Shown here: in pieces, positions 21,028 through 30,525 of the stretch
How the letters are laid out: every line of letters begins with the position of its first letter
Numbering within the stretch: position 1 is the stretch's first letter
Origin: Pseudomonas asuensis
GTDB lineage: Bacteria; Pseudomonadota; Gammaproteobacteria; Pseudomonadales; Pseudomonadaceae
Direction: 5' to 3'
Length of the DNA: 64,000 nucleotides
Assembly: GCF_014646755.1 (NCBI RefSeq)
Contig: NZ_BMNW01000001.1
Coordinates: forward strand, 576,039 to 640,038
Program-made: the position numbers and the translations under genes
The notes under the pieces: model-generated
Told to the model about the DNA's origin: nothing
The model's input: the letters and a program-made list of their open reading frames with translations, nothing else
Database searches by the model: none

Positions 21028-23280
21028 TCAAATCTCGACATCCAAGGCATCAACGCGCTGGAAACCTCGTGGCAATTTGTTACCACGACGACCGCGCTCG
21101 CCCCTGTAGTGTTCCAGATCATCACCCTTGAGTGACAACGTCCGCTTACCTGCCTGCAACACTAGTTGCCCACCTGGCGGTACGATTGCGAAATCCACCA
21201 TGTACTCCTCGCGGCTGGCCACACGATCACCCGCAATACCGATGATCTTGTTGCCCTTGCCCTTGGCCAGCTGCGGCAGGTCGGACACGTTGAAGACGAG
21301 CAGACGCCCTTCGGTCGTAACCGCTGCAAGTAGATCCGCCGCCGCATTACGAACAACCTTGGGAAGCATGACCTGCGCGCCGGCTGGCAACGTAATCAAG
21401 GCTTTGCCTGCTTTGTTCTTGGCCTGCAGGTCTTCACCCTTAACGACAAACCCATATCCCGCATCGGATGCCATCACATATAGCTGCCCGTCATCCGGCA
21501 GGAGCACTGTCTCGAATGTTGCGCCAGGCGGCGGAGTGAGACGGCCTGTCAACGGCTCGCCCTGGCCTCGTGCAGAGGGCAGCGAATGTGCTGCCAGCGA
21601 GTAGCTACGTCCAGTTGAGTCGATAAAAACCGCAAACTGATTGGAGCGCCCGGGTGCAGCCGCCTTGAAGCCATCCCCTGCCTTATAGGAAAGTCCGGTA
21701 GCGTCGATGTCATGACCTTTGGCGCTGCGTACCCAACCTTTTTCAGATAGCACGACCGTTACCGGCTCGGTTGGCATGAGCTCGGTTTCAGATAACGCAC
21801 GAGCTTCGGCACGCTCGACAATCGGTGATCGGCGATCATCTCCGTAAGCCTCAGCATCCTGAATCAGCTCATCACGCACGAGCTTGCGCAGCTTTTTCTC
21901 GTTACCTAACAAGCCTTGTAGGTGCTTCTGTTCTTTGAGTAGTTCATCCTGCTCGCTTTTGATTTTCATCTCTTCCAGACGCGCCAACTGACGCAACCGG
22001 GTATCAAGGATGTAATCCGCCTGAGTCTCGCTTAACCCGAAGCGTGCCATCAGCACGGCCTTGGGCTGCTCCTCGGTACGAATGATGTGAATCACTTCGT
22101 CCAGGTTCAGGAAAGCAATCATCAAACCGTCAAGCAGATGCAAGCGACGCTCTACTTTGTCTAGCCGGAACTGCAGACGGCGGCGTACGGTGCCAATGCG
22201 ATACGTCAGCCACTCACCCAATACCTGGCGAAGGTTTTTAACCTGAGGCTTGCCATCCAGCCCAATCACATTGAGGTTCACGCGATAGCTGGATTCAAGG
22301 TCGGTCGTGGCAAACAGGTGCTGCATCAGCTCATCGAGGTCGACTCGGTTAGAGCGTGGCACAACGACAATACGTGTCGGGTTCTCATGATCAGACTCAT
22401 CGCGCAGGTCAGCCACCATAGGCAGCTTTTTAGCCTGCATCTGAGCGGCGATCTGCTCTAACACTTTGGCGCCCGATACCTGATGCGGCAACGCCGTAAT
22501 GACCACCTCGCCCTCTTCTTTACGGTATACAGCGCGCATACGCACGGAGCCGCGCCCTGTTTCATAGAGCTTTAGAAGATCAGCCCGCGGGGTGACAATC
22601 TCCGCCTCGGTCGGAAAATCAGGGCCTGGCACATGCTCGGTTAGCTGTACAACGGTTGCCTGGGGCTCATCCAGCAAGCGAATACAGGCTGCAGCCACTT
22701 CGCGTAGATTATGAGGGGGAACATCGGTAGCCATACCAACGGCAATACCGGTTGTGCCATTGAGCAACAGATTAGGCAGGCGCGCCGGCAGTACAGCAGG
22801 CTCATCCAACGTACCATCGAAGTTAGGCACCCAATCCACAGTGCCCTGCCCCAGCTCCGTCAATAAGACTTCGGAGTAGCGAGAAAGCCTTGCCTCGGTG
22901 TAACGCATCGCGGCAAAGGATTTGGGATCGTCCGGCGCACCCCAGTTCCCCTGACCATCGACCAATGGATAGCGATAGGAGAACGGCTGCGCCATGAGCA
23001 CCATGGCCTCATAACAGGCACTGTCGCCATGGGGATGATATTTACCCAGCACATCACCCACCGTACGGGCTGATTTCTTGTGCTTGGAATCGGCGCTCAA
23101 GCCAAGCTCGCTCATCGCATAGATAATGCGACGCTGAACAGGCTTCAAACCGTCACCGATGTGAGGAAGTGCTCGGTCCATGATGACGTACATGGAATAG
23201 TTCAGGTACGCCTGCTCGGTAAAGTCGGCCAGCGAACGGCGTTCTACACCGTCCATGCTCAGATCGAGAGAGTCGCTCAT
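21028..23280 (-). CDS. parC: DNA topoisomerase IV subunit A
   Basis: Catalytic subunit that breaks and rejoins DNA to decatenate daughter chromosomes. The 750-residue protein has the winged-helix domain with [14 protein letters not shown] and RYTEARLS, the latter carrying the catalytic Tyr, the coiled-coil gate with the [14 protein letters not shown] region, and a shortened C-terminal beta-pinwheel. Ser87 and Glu91, the quinolone-resistance positions in P. aeruginosa numbering, have the sensitive-type residues. The aspartyl protease and phytase-like genes lie between parE and parC and share overlapping or short junctions, so one operon is likely. Confidence 0.97.
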   Translation of the reverse strand: MSDSLDLSMDGVERRSLADFTEQAYLNYSMYVIMDRALPHIGDGLKPVQRRIIYAMSELGLSADSKHKKSARTVGDVLGKYHPHGDSACYEAMVLMAQPFSYRYPLVDGQGNWGAPDDPKSFAAMRYTEARLSRYSEVLLTELGQGTVDWVPNFDGTLDEPAVLPARLPNLLLNGTTGIAVGMATDVPPHNLREVAAACIRLLDEPQATVVQLTEHVPGPDFPTEAEIVTPRADLLKLYETGRGSVRMRAVYRKEEGEVVITALPHQVSGAKVLEQIAAQMQAKKLPMVADLRDESDHENPTRIVVVPRSNRVDLDELMQHLFATTDLESSYRVNLNVIGLDGKPQVKNLRQVLGEWLTYRIGTVRRRLQFRLDKVERRLHLLDGLMIAFLNLDEVIHIIRTEEQPKAVLMARFGLSETQADYILDTRLRQLARLEEMKIKSEQDELLKEQKHLQGLLGNEKKLRKLVRDELIQDAEAYGDDRRSPIVERAEARALSETELMPTEPVTVVLSEKGWVRSAKGHDIDATGLSYKAGDGFKAAAPGRSNQFAVFIDSTGRSYSLAAHSLPSARGQGEPLTGRLTPPPGATFETVLLPDDGQLYVMASDAGYGFVVKGEDLQAKNKAGKALITLPAGAQVMLPKVVRNAAADLLAAVTTEGRLLVFNVSDLPQLAKGKGNKIIGIAGDRVASREEYMVDFAIVPPGGQLVLQAGKRTLSLKGDDLEHYRGERGRRGNKLPRGFQRVDALDVEI

Positions 23281-23285
23281 GCGGA

Positions 23286-23813
23286 TTACTCTTGTTTCAT
23301 ATACTGGCGCAGCAGCAATGTACCGCCGCGCTGGGTGAATTCAAGTTGGCGCAGGGCGCTCATACCGAGCAACACCTGATCGCCATCGATATTGGGCGCG
23401 ACCAGTGCACGTACGTCGTGCAGCACAATATCGCCCAATCGAAGCTCATTAATACGTGTACGCCAGCCTTCGACACGACCATTGGCCGTACTCAACAAGA
23501 CAGGGCCGCCATGGGGCAGCTTTAACGTAGCCGCCAACTCAGCCGACAGGGCAACATCGGTTGCACCTGTATCAACTATGAAAGTGACGTCTTTGCTATT
23601 TAATGCACCGTTGGCCACAAAGTGACCTGCACCGTTACCAGCCAGACTGACCTCGATATAACCATTGCCGTGTTGGGAAACAGGAACCCGATTGGGGTTC
23701 TGCCGCTGCATTTCGAAGTCGCCAAACCAGTGCGCTAGCAGCCATAACCCTATCCCCCACGCGAGGAAGAGCATGATGCGCCCGACGCGCTGGCCTGCCG
23801 TCTGGTTGCTCAT
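23286..23813 (-). CDS. Retropepsin-like aspartic protease, membrane-anchored (TIGR02281 type)
   Basis: A 175-residue protein with one N-terminal membrane helix (about residues 12-28) and a clan AA aspartyl protease domain containing [13 protein letters not shown], with the catalytic D-T-G, and [12 protein letters not shown] near the C-terminus. This is the TIGR02281 family of small bacterial retropepsin-like proteins with an unknown periplasmic role. The ATG at 23813 overlaps the upstream stop codon (ATGA); a longer frame to 23825 is unlikely. Confidence 0.88.
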   Translation of the reverse strand: MSNQTAGQRVGRIMLFLAWGIGLWLLAHWFGDFEMQRQNPNRVPVSQHGNGYIEVSLAGNGAGHFVANGALNSKDVTFIVDTGATDVALSAELAATLKLPHGGPVLLSTANGRVEGWRTRINELRLGDIVLHDVRALVAPNIDGDQVLLGMSALRQLEFTQRGGTLLLRQYMKQE

Positions 23814-24799
23814 GGCGCATCCCATCCAGCAGCAGGTGTAGCGTAATGCAGCACGTACGGCCGCTTATCGCCATCTTCACGCGCCAGATCGCCTGTATCC
23901 AGCCCAATCCAGGCGCCCCGCTCGTCTATCCAAAGTGCCTCAGCCAACCCCCAGTTCTGTCGATAATGCCTGACAGGCGCCAACAGCGTCTGCGCAAAGG
24001 ACCAACAGCGCTCGGCAATACCGGACTGTGCACTGCGACGGCATACCTGGTGTGCGGCACGCTCCAGTGTAAAAAGTTTTCCGTGGTAATAGATCATGTC
24101 GGAAAAGTCGACCGGCAAGGGGCTGCGTTTCCCCAGGGCAGGCGGAATCGGCGTAGTACCACCTTCAGCAAACATGACACAGTTATTACGACAAACCCAT
24201 TTATCCCCCTGCTTGAACAAGGTCAGGATTCCACGACGCTGTCGCTCTGCAGCAAGCCAGATCTGCTGACCATCGGGGCTTACGGAAATCCCTTCATAAA
24301 TGGAATTGAACTGCGTGAGCAAACCATGACGGTTCGCTTGTGCCATCAGATTCCAGGGCAACTTCAACCAAGACTGTGAACCCTGCACAGGATCGAGCAA
24401 TACTGCCGCATACCCTTCACTTACCAGGTAACGGTTGCCCGCATCGTCACAGGTAATTCCTTCGAAATCGACCGTTCCACCTCGCTTGTATTCTGCAATG
24501 CGAACGAATAGGCGCAGATTCCAAGGCAGGCCTGCAGAAGGCGGTGGACCAGCCGAGATCCGGTGAGCCTGGGCTTTCCAAACGCTGTCGCTCGAATCCA
24601 GGCGATAATATTGATCATCGTCGCGATCCGATACGGTCCAGAACTCACCCTTACACAGCGCCAGCCCAGATAAATTGCCGCCACGCATTCCTTCGACGGG
24701 ATATTCCGCCTCCAGGCGCAGCTCCTCTGCAGCCTTGACCTGGCTCAAGCCAAGGCCTAGCAACAGTAGCAGGCCTAAGGCTTGCCACCGCTTGCTCAA
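23810..24799 (-). CDS. Secreted esterase-like phytase-family protein
   Basis: A 329-residue protein with a signal peptide (MSKRWQALGLLLLLGLGLSQVKA) and a beta-propeller-like body with GGNLSGLALCKGEFWTVSDRDD, VDFEGITCDDAGNRYLVSE and SIYEGISVSPDG, as in the esterase-like activity of phytase family (PF13449). The substrate is unknown. The start appears to be a TTG at 24799 overlapping the parE stop codon (TTGA), so translation would depend on coupling to parE. A later ATG is not available before the signal peptide. Confidence 0.78.
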   Translation of the reverse strand: MSKRWQALGLLLLLGLGLSQVKAAEELRLEAEYPVEGMRGGNLSGLALCKGEFWTVSDRDDDQYYRLDSSDSVWKAQAHRISAGPPPSAGLPWNLRLFVRIAEYKRGGTVDFEGITCDDAGNRYLVSEGYAAVLLDPVQGSQSWLKLPWNLMAQANRHGLLTQFNSIYEGISVSPDGQQIWLAAERQRRGILTLFKQGDKWVCRNNCVMFAEGGTTPIPPALGKRSPLPVDFSDMIYYHGKLFTLERAAHQVCRRSAQSGIAERCWSFAQTLLAPVRHYRQNWGLAEALWIDERGAWIGLDTGDLAREDGDKRPYVLHYATPAAGWDAP

Positions 24800-26694
24800 A
24801 CAAGTACCTCGGCCAGATTTCCCTTGCTCTCCAGCCAGCTTTTACGGTCACCGGAACGCTTTTTCGCCAGCAGCATATCCATCATTTCAAACGTGCCTGG
24901 AGCATCCTCCAGGGTAAGCTGCACCAGTCGGCGCGTATTGGGATCCATCGTGGTCTCGCGCAGCTGTAGCGGGTTCATCTCACCCAACCCCTTGAATCGA
25001 GTCACCTGTGGCTTGCCACGTTTTTTCTCTGCAGCAAGACGATCAAGGATGCCGTCTCGCTCAGCCTCATCCAGTGCATAGTAGACCTCTTTGCCCAGAT
25101 CGACGCGGTATAGCGGAGGCATGGCAACATAGACATGTCCTGCCTCTACCAAGGGCCGGAAATGACGAACAAACAGGGCGCAAAGCAGTGTAGCGATGTG
25201 CAGACCGTCCGAGTCGGCATCTGCCAGAATGCAGATTTTTCCGTAACGCAACTGGGAAAGATCGGCTACACCCGGGTCAACGCCAATCGCAACGGCGATG
25301 TCGTGAACCTCCTGGCTACCCAGCACTTCGCCGCCGTCTACTTCCCACGTATTCAAGATCTTGCCGCGCAACGGCATGATCGCCTGGAATTCCTTGTTAC
25401 GCGCCTGCTTGGCGCTGCCGCCTGCCGAGTCCCCTTCCACCAGGAACAATTCGCAGCGCAGCGGCTCCTGCCCAACGCAGTCAGCAAGTTTGCCGGGCAG
25501 TGCAGGGCCTTGAGTAATCTTCTTACGCTCAACCTTCTTCCCGGCCTTCAGACGACGGCCTGCATTATTGATGGCCAGCTCCGCTACTTGCAGCCCGAGC
25601 TCAGGGTTCGCATTGAGCCAAAGGCTAAAGGCATCCTTGACGACTCCCGACACGAATGCAGACGCCTCACGCGAGGACAGACGCTCTTTGGTCTGACCAG
25701 AAAACTGAGGCTCCTGCATCTTCATCGACAGGACAAAAGCAATACGATCCCAAATATCTTCGGGCGCAAGCTTAAGGCCTCGGGGCAACAGGTTGCGGAA
25801 TTCACAGAATTCACGGATGGCGTCGAGCAGGCCTTGGCGCAAACCATTGACGTGCGTCCCGCCCTGGGCGGTAGGAATCAGATTGACGTAGCTCTCCTGA
25901 ACCGACTCTCCACCCTCTGGCAACCACAATAAGGCCCAGTCAACGCCTTCCTTTTCAGAGGCCAGACTACCGAAGAATGGTGCTTCAGGCAGACGCAAGG
26001 TGTCGCCCACCGCATCGATCAAATAGGAGCGAAGGCCATCCTCGTAATGCCACTCGATCCGCTCACCACTGGACTTGTCCTCAAAGCTGACCGCAAGGCC
26101 GGGACAAAGAACGGCCTTGGCTTTGAGGATATGCTTCAGACGACTGACGGAGAACTTTGGTGAATCGAAGTATTTAGGGTCCGGCCAAAAGTGAACGCTG
26201 GTGCCGGTATTGCGCTTGCCTACGCTTCCTACTACAGCCAGCTCGCTGGCCTTAAAACCATCGGCAAATGCCATGGCATATTCGTTTCCATCGCGCTTGA
26301 CCTTGATTTCAACACAGGTAGACAGTGCGTTCACTACCGAAATACCCACCCCGTGCAAGCCGCCGGAGAACTGGTAATTCTTGTTGGAAAATTTACCGCC
26401 AGCGTGAAGCTTGGTCAGAATCAGCTCGACGCCTGACACGCCCTCTTCCGGGTGGATGTCAACAGGCATTCCACGCCCATCGTCAAGTACCTCGAGGGAG
26501 TTATCCTCATGGAGGATGACCTGCACGCTACGGGCATGGCCAGCTAGCGCTTCGTCGACGCTGTTGTCGATGACTTCCTGCGCCAAATGATTGGGACGAG
26601 TCGTGTCGGTATACATGCCCGGGCGCTTGCGCACCGGATCCAGTCCGGACAGGACCTCGATAGCTTCTGCGGTATAGGCGTTTTGCTGGGCCAT
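24796..26694 (-). CDS. parE: DNA topoisomerase IV subunit B
   Basis: ATPase subunit of topoisomerase IV. The 632-residue protein has a GHKL ATPase domain with VIDNSVDEALAG, DDGRGMPVD and GGLHGVGISVVNAL, a transducer domain with QGGTHVNGLR, and a TOPRIM domain with LVEGDSAGGSAKQARN and the DADSDG metal site. The C-terminus GDRKSWLESKGNLAEVLV is typical for ParE. It lies five bases downstream of yqiA. Confidence 0.97.
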   Translation of the reverse strand: MAQQNAYTAEAIEVLSGLDPVRKRPGMYTDTTRPNHLAQEVIDNSVDEALAGHARSVQVILHEDNSLEVLDDGRGMPVDIHPEEGVSGVELILTKLHAGGKFSNKNYQFSGGLHGVGISVVNALSTCVEIKVKRDGNEYAMAFADGFKASELAVVGSVGKRNTGTSVHFWPDPKYFDSPKFSVSRLKHILKAKAVLCPGLAVSFEDKSSGERIEWHYEDGLRSYLIDAVGDTLRLPEAPFFGSLASEKEGVDWALLWLPEGGESVQESYVNLIPTAQGGTHVNGLRQGLLDAIREFCEFRNLLPRGLKLAPEDIWDRIAFVLSMKMQEPQFSGQTKERLSSREASAFVSGVVKDAFSLWLNANPELGLQVAELAINNAGRRLKAGKKVERKKITQGPALPGKLADCVGQEPLRCELFLVEGDSAGGSAKQARNKEFQAIMPLRGKILNTWEVDGGEVLGSQEVHDIAVAIGVDPGVADLSQLRYGKICILADADSDGLHIATLLCALFVRHFRPLVEAGHVYVAMPPLYRVDLGKEVYYALDEAERDGILDRLAAEKKRGKPQVTRFKGLGEMNPLQLRETTMDPNTRRLVQLTLEDAPGTFEMMDMLLAKKRSGDRKSWLESKGNLAEVLV

Positions 26695-26699
26695 AATCT

Positions 26700-27308
26700 C
26701 TATTTGAAAGTCGAAAAATCGATGTCATGCCACAGGACGGGCGAGAAACCGGCAAAGGACAACAGCGAAGGCAGCTTTTCGGCGAAATGCTGGAAACCAT
26801 GGTCTCCACCCGCCTCGATGCGCAACGCGCATCCTTGATAAAATGCCTGTGCGTCGCGATAGTCGAGAGTCTCGTCAGCCGTCTGCAGCCACACCTGGTA
26901 GCGGGAAGGATGCTGAGGTACTCCAACGTCAAGCGCCGCTAGCGCTTCAACATGAGCGTCCGTCAATACCCATTCCTCACCGCTGTAGTAGTTTTTCTGA
27001 GGCCCCCGGTAAGCGTCGATCAGACGCCAGGGGCGCACTGCCGGATTGACCAGTAAGGCTTTCAGGCCATAACGCTCGGCAAGAACCGTGGCATAGTAGC
27101 CGCCCAATGAACTGCCGACCAGTAAAGGCTGGTCCAAAGCGGCCAGGGATGTTTCAAGCTGAGACATGGCAATGACAGGGTCATGATGCAGATCAGGCAC
27201 GCGCATGTACGCCTGCAGGCCAAGCCGCTGCATGCAGGCAGAAAGCTGGCGGGCCTTGAGAGAAGCCGACGAGCTATTGAATCCATGGATATACAGTACA
27301 GAAGGCAC
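26700..27308 (-). CDS. yqiA: YqiA-type esterase
   Basis: Alpha/beta-hydrolase of 202 residues starting MPSVLYIHGFNSSSASLKA, with the nucleophile elbow VGSSLGGYYA and a C-terminal GGDHGFQ that supplies the His. E. coli YqiA, encoded next to cpdA and parE, has esterase activity on acyl-CoA and p-nitrophenyl esters. The same cpdA-yqiA-parE order is present here. Confidence 0.92.
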   Translation of the reverse strand: MPSVLYIHGFNSSSASLKARQLSACMQRLGLQAYMRVPDLHHDPVIAMSQLETSLAALDQPLLVGSSLGGYYATVLAERYGLKALLVNPAVRPWRLIDAYRGPQKNYYSGEEWVLTDAHVEALAALDVGVPQHPSRYQVWLQTADETLDYRDAQAFYQGCALRIEAGGDHGFQHFAEKLPSLLSFAGFSPVLWHDIDFSTFK

Positions 27309-27376
27309 CGGCTAAACCTGTATAAATAACCAGTGCTATATTAACCTGTTTTGGACTCCGCTTGAAGACCTCTCAG

Positions 27377-28192
27377 TTAATAACCGCTGCCCTGGAAGTC
27401 CACATTGAAGTCCACATCGTCCACACGGGAGATTCCCGTCTCAATCGTACCGTCGGGTAGCAGCCTGAGCCAACGGTAACCGGGGCCCTGCGTGCCTACC
27501 TTGAAATCAATACTGTTCGGCTCGAACTGCAGCCCCGTTGAAGGCGATGCCAGAAGGCGTACACCATTACGTATCTGGTCAAACTCCTGATGGATATGCC
27601 CCCAAAGGATGACACGCACCTGGGAATACCGGTCAAGCACCTCAAACAGTGCCTCAGGGTTAAGAACACCTAACGGTTCCATCCACTGGCAGCCCACCTG
27701 GACCGGGTGATGGTGAAAGCACACCAGCACATGTCGATCAGGGGCTTCGCTTAACGCTTTTTCAAGCAGCTCAAGCTGTTCCTGATTGAACCGTCCGGGC
27801 ACAGCACCATTGATGGTTGAATCCAGCATGATCAGACGCCACTCACCCATATCGAGTACGGGGTCCATAAGGTCTGTTCCGGCACAGAAGGCCTGCATCA
27901 CCCTGACCTTGTCGTGGTTGCCCGGCAACCAACGAGCAGGCGCATCAAGGCACGCCGTAGCCTCCTTGAAGGATTGATAAGCCTCAGGTGTGCTCTCTTG
28001 TGCCAGGTCTCCGCTGGCTAATATCAGGTCTATCGTCGGCTGCTCGGCTCGTACGCGCTCTACGACCTGGTCCAGGCTATAGCGGGTGTCCAACCCCAAC
28101 AGGCGCCCCTCGGAAGAGGAAAACAGGTGACTATCGGTAAGCTGGACCACAAGCGGTGCAGCGAGGAAATCTGGCGACGTAGCCAAAGCCAT
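27377..28192 (-). CDS. cpdA: 3',5'-cyclic AMP phosphodiesterase
   Basis: Calcineurin-like metallophosphoesterase that hydrolyses cAMP and so sets Vfr/CRP activity. All metal-ligand motifs are visible: LTDSHLF, ASGDLAQES, PGNHDK, CFHHHP and WGHIHQEFD. The 271-residue length is normal. The AGGAG directly abuts the ATG at 28192, which is too close, so a TTG two codons later (28186) with ideal spacing could be the real start. A Vfr-like half-site lies upstream at 28255-28275. The 279-base gap before the DUF1249 gene holds no other gene I can support. Confidence 0.93.
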   Translation of the reverse strand: MALATSPDFLAAPLVVQLTDSHLFSSSEGRLLGLDTRYSLDQVVERVRAEQPTIDLILASGDLAQESTPEAYQSFKEATACLDAPARWLPGNHDKVRVMQAFCAGTDLMDPVLDMGEWRLIMLDSTINGAVPGRFNQEQLELLEKALSEAPDRHVLVCFHHHPVQVGCQWMEPLGVLNPEALFEVLDRYSQVRVILWGHIHQEFDQIRNGVRLLASPSTGLQFEPNSIDFKVGTQGPGYRWLRLLPDGTIETGISRVDDVDFNVDFQGSGY

Positions 28193-28254
28193 CTCCTTGA
28201 ATCGCGGCGTCTACAACAAATCAGAGTGTAGAGAGTGCATGTAAGCGCATTTAA

Positions 28255-28275
28255 CAGATGGTGCACAGTTCACAC
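28255..28275. promoter_or_regulatory. Possible Vfr/CRP site upstream of cpdA
   Basis: The plus-strand block AGTTCACA (28267-28274) matches one half of the Vfr consensus exactly, and TG at 28259-28260 falls at the right place for the other half, which is otherwise degenerate. A TACACT -10-like hexamer lies on the minus strand at 28225-28230. P. aeruginosa cpdA is Vfr-regulated, which makes the position credible, but the match is partial. Confidence 0.35.
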
Positions 28276-28471
28276 TTGTAACCGATGAACTGTATGCAGA
28301 CCTCTGATTGACTACGTACTACATCACCTGGCGACAAAAGGTCGCTTTACGGTGGCAGACGACAGAGGCAGCACCAAACGAAAGGCTAGCATAAAGCCAT
28401 CACTTACATGTCGATCCAGTGGCTGGTCTTTCTGTGGCGGCGAGACCCGCACGCCGGAGGACAAGCGGGAA

Positions 28472-28927
28472 TCAGCGTTGCAGAATAGGCTCGGACTCGT
28501 GCCCACATGCCATACAGTGGCTCAACCATTCGCCTAGAAACAGATTCAGCTGTGTTTTCTCATCAGGATGGTTCATCAGCTCATTCGGATAGGGATAAAT
28601 CGCCTGCAATCGTCGGGTCGGCCCCGCACTGATGACCTCCGCCATACGTGCATCATGGTAAACACGCACTTCAAGCTTGGGCGCAGGTAACCAAGGAAAG
28701 CCCAGTTCCTGGCTGACCTGCAACGTCGTTGTGTAAGGGCATGCCTCAGTCACTTCCAAGGCCAATATCCCCAGCAGTTTTTCTCCTTGAGAGAGCGCTA
28801 CGCGACGGGAAATCAATGCCTCGCGCATCTTGGGGAGAAGCTGCATCAGTCGCATGTAGTTGGACTCGCACGTGGCCTGAAGCCCCGGCAAGTCAACTCG
28901 GTAGCGATCCCGCCCTTTCAAACCCAT
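28472..28927 (-). CDS. DUF1249 family protein
   Basis: A 151-residue cytoplasmic protein starting MGLKGRDRYRVDLPGLQATCE and containing ESNYMRLMQLLP, LEVRVYHDARMAEV and YPYPNELMNHPDEK, the recognisable core of DUF1249 (YqiB). It is found between nudF and cpdA in E. coli (nudF-yqiB-cpdA) and Pseudomonas. The function is unknown. I start at the ATG at 28927, which overlaps the end of nudF by ten bases. Confidence 0.9.
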   Translation of the reverse strand: MGLKGRDRYRVDLPGLQATCESNYMRLMQLLPKMREALISRRVALSQGEKLLGILALEVTEACPYTTTLQVSQELGFPWLPAPKLEVRVYHDARMAEVISAGPTRRLQAIYPYPNELMNHPDEKTQLNLFLGEWLSHCMACGHESEPILQR

Positions 28928-29538
28928 AAACCACGTACCTCGGCGCGATTGAGCGCCAGCCATTGCAAGGCAATCATTGCCGCTGCGTTATTGATTCTTC
29001 CCTTCTTGACCGCATCCAGCGCCTCCTCGAAAGGCATGACGTGGACACGAATGTCTTCCCCTTCTTCAGGCAGGCCATGCACACCACCAGCCCCTTCACT
29101 ATCCACACGGGCCAGAAAGAGATGTACCAGCTCATCACTACCACCAGGGGAGGGGAAGTAAGTGGAGATGGGCCATAGCGATTGCAAGGTCAGACTGGCC
29201 TCTTCTTGCGCTTCGCGATGAGCGACCTCTTCAGGTATCTCATGGCTCTTGTCGATCAGCCCGGCTATCGGCTCAAGCAGCCAGGGATTGTCACTTTTAT
29301 CGACGGCCCCGACCCTGAATTGCTCGACCAGCACCACCTTGTCCCGCTTGGGATCATAGGGCAGTACGCAGACTGCATCATGTCGCACAAACAGCTCACG
29401 GTTTAGCTGGCGACCCATTTCGCCGGAAAATAACCGATGCCGTAAATATAGACGGTCTACACGATAAAACCCTTTGAAACACTCTTCGCGACGCTCAATT
29501 TCAAAGTCGCCCGGGGCTGGCTTTATGTTCTCGCTCAT
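28918..29538 (-). CDS. nudF: ADP-ribose pyrophosphatase
   Basis: Nudix hydrolase that splits ADP-ribose into AMP and ribose 5-phosphate. The 206-residue protein carries the Nudix box from GLIDKSHEIPEEVAHREAQEE, with the R-E-x-x-E-E core, after EPIAG. It is the first gene of the leftward nudF-DUF1249-cpdA-yqiA-parE series. Confidence 0.95.
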   Translation of the reverse strand: MSENIKPAPGDFEIERREECFKGFYRVDRLYLRHRLFSGEMGRQLNRELFVRHDAVCVLPYDPKRDKVVLVEQFRVGAVDKSDNPWLLEPIAGLIDKSHEIPEEVAHREAQEEASLTLQSLWPISTYFPSPGGSDELVHLFLARVDSEGAGGVHGLPEEGEDIRVHVMPFEEALDAVKKGRINNAAAMIALQWLALNRAEVRGLWV

Positions 29539-29733
29539 CTAAGCCTCTTTAGACTTCAGTCAGGACAATCGCGCCATCCTAGCGTGCCCGCTTGAAGGAT
29601 GCAGCCCCTTGGCACTACCGCCTGGAAGACGGGAAGATATGCGGATGACTAAACGGTTTGACGCCGAACTCATTGCACCGAATACACTCGAAGCACATCC
29701 TGAGCACCGCCCCTCTACCTACCAAGGAGCCCC

Positions 29734-30483
29734 ATGCGACTGCCTAAACTACTTGTTATCGCCAGCGTGGCCATTTTATTGAGCGCCTGCCAAAGCCTTT
29801 TCAAACCTGACCTGAACGAGCCGCTCAAGCCCAAGCGTATTACCTGGGAGCACCGCCCGGCAGGATGTTCAGCCGCTGATTGTCCGTTGGTAAACATCGA
29901 CACGTTGAAATTCGGCGATGAACATCTTAATGCCATCATCGAACAGGCTCTGTTGGAAAAAACCCAAACAGAGCCGGGAGCACCAGTAGCATCCTCGCTG
30001 AACGCTTATGAGCAGGAATTCCTGCGTAATGCGCAGCCACGCTGGAGCAGCTACCTCCAGGCCAACGTGCGCGAGCAGCATGACGCGCTGGTGATCATTG
30101 AACTGTCATCCTATCTGGATACAGGTGGTGCCCATGGCCAGCCGGGCCGCGGCATTCTTAACTATGATCGTCAGCAGAAGAAAGTACTGACACTTCAGGA
30201 TATTCTGGTGCCAGGCCAGGAAAAAGCCTTCTGGGATATGGCCAAGACAGCCCATCAGGCTTGGTTGATTGCCAATAACCTAAAGGACGACAGCGCGTTC
30301 GAAAAAGAGTGGCCCTTCATCAAAACATCCAACATCGCGCTGGATTTTGGTGCTGTCACGCTAAAATATGATGTCACCAGCATTGCACCCTATTCCATGG
30401 GACATCCGCTCATCAAGATCCCCTACCCTCAGCTGAATGGCATTGTGCGCCCTGAGTACTTTCCAGGCCGCCGCGCTCAATAA
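29734..30483 (+). CDS. Lipoprotein with DUF3298/RsiV-like domain
   Basis: A 249-residue lipoprotein with lipobox LLSAC (Cys19). The C-terminal half contains YLDTGGAHGQPGRGILNYD and LTLQDILVPGQEK, the pattern of DUF3298/PdaC-RsiV-like domains in which G-G-A-H-G begins the core, and TLKYDVTSIAPYSMG-type sequence near the end. The AAGGAG before the ATG supports the start. An envelope role is likely, but the ligand is unknown. It is divergent from nudF across 195 bases in which I see nothing else. Confidence 0.8.
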   Translation: MRLPKLLVIASVAILLSACQSLFKPDLNEPLKPKRITWEHRPAGCSAADCPLVNIDTLKFGDEHLNAIIEQALLEKTQTEPGAPVASSLNAYEQEFLRNAQPRWSSYLQANVREQHDALVIIELSSYLDTGGAHGQPGRGILNYDRQQKKVLTLQDILVPGQEKAFWDMAKTAHQAWLIANNLKDDSAFEKEWPFIKTSNIALDFGAVTLKYDVTSIAPYSMGHPLIKIPYPQLNGIVRPEYFPGRRAQ

Positions 30484-30486
30484 ACT

Positions 30487-30522
30487 CTGTTAGCCTGGCG
30501 GTTTAGGCCGCCAGGCTAACAG
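30487..30522. terminator. Strong bidirectional terminator
   Basis: A perfect 15-bp inverted repeat CTGTTAGCCTGGCGG (30487-30501) / CCGCCAGGCTAACAG (30508-30522) with a 6-base loop sits between the convergent lipoprotein and cytX genes. Flanking T-runs are short, but the stem is very stable. Confidence 0.75.
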
Positions 30523-30525
30523 CCT

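Noticed and set aside
25135-25932. A 265-codon open frame on the plus strand
   Set aside because: It is antisense within parE, a strong family match, and shows no domain.
28264-28277. TGTGA-N6-type CRP site read on the minus strand
   Set aside because: The second half-site matches only two of five bases in that register; the plus-strand Vfr register is better and is reported instead.
28352-28537. A short plus-strand frame in the cpdA upstream gap
   Set aside because: There is no good start signal or recognisable product, and part of it lies over the DUF1249 gene.
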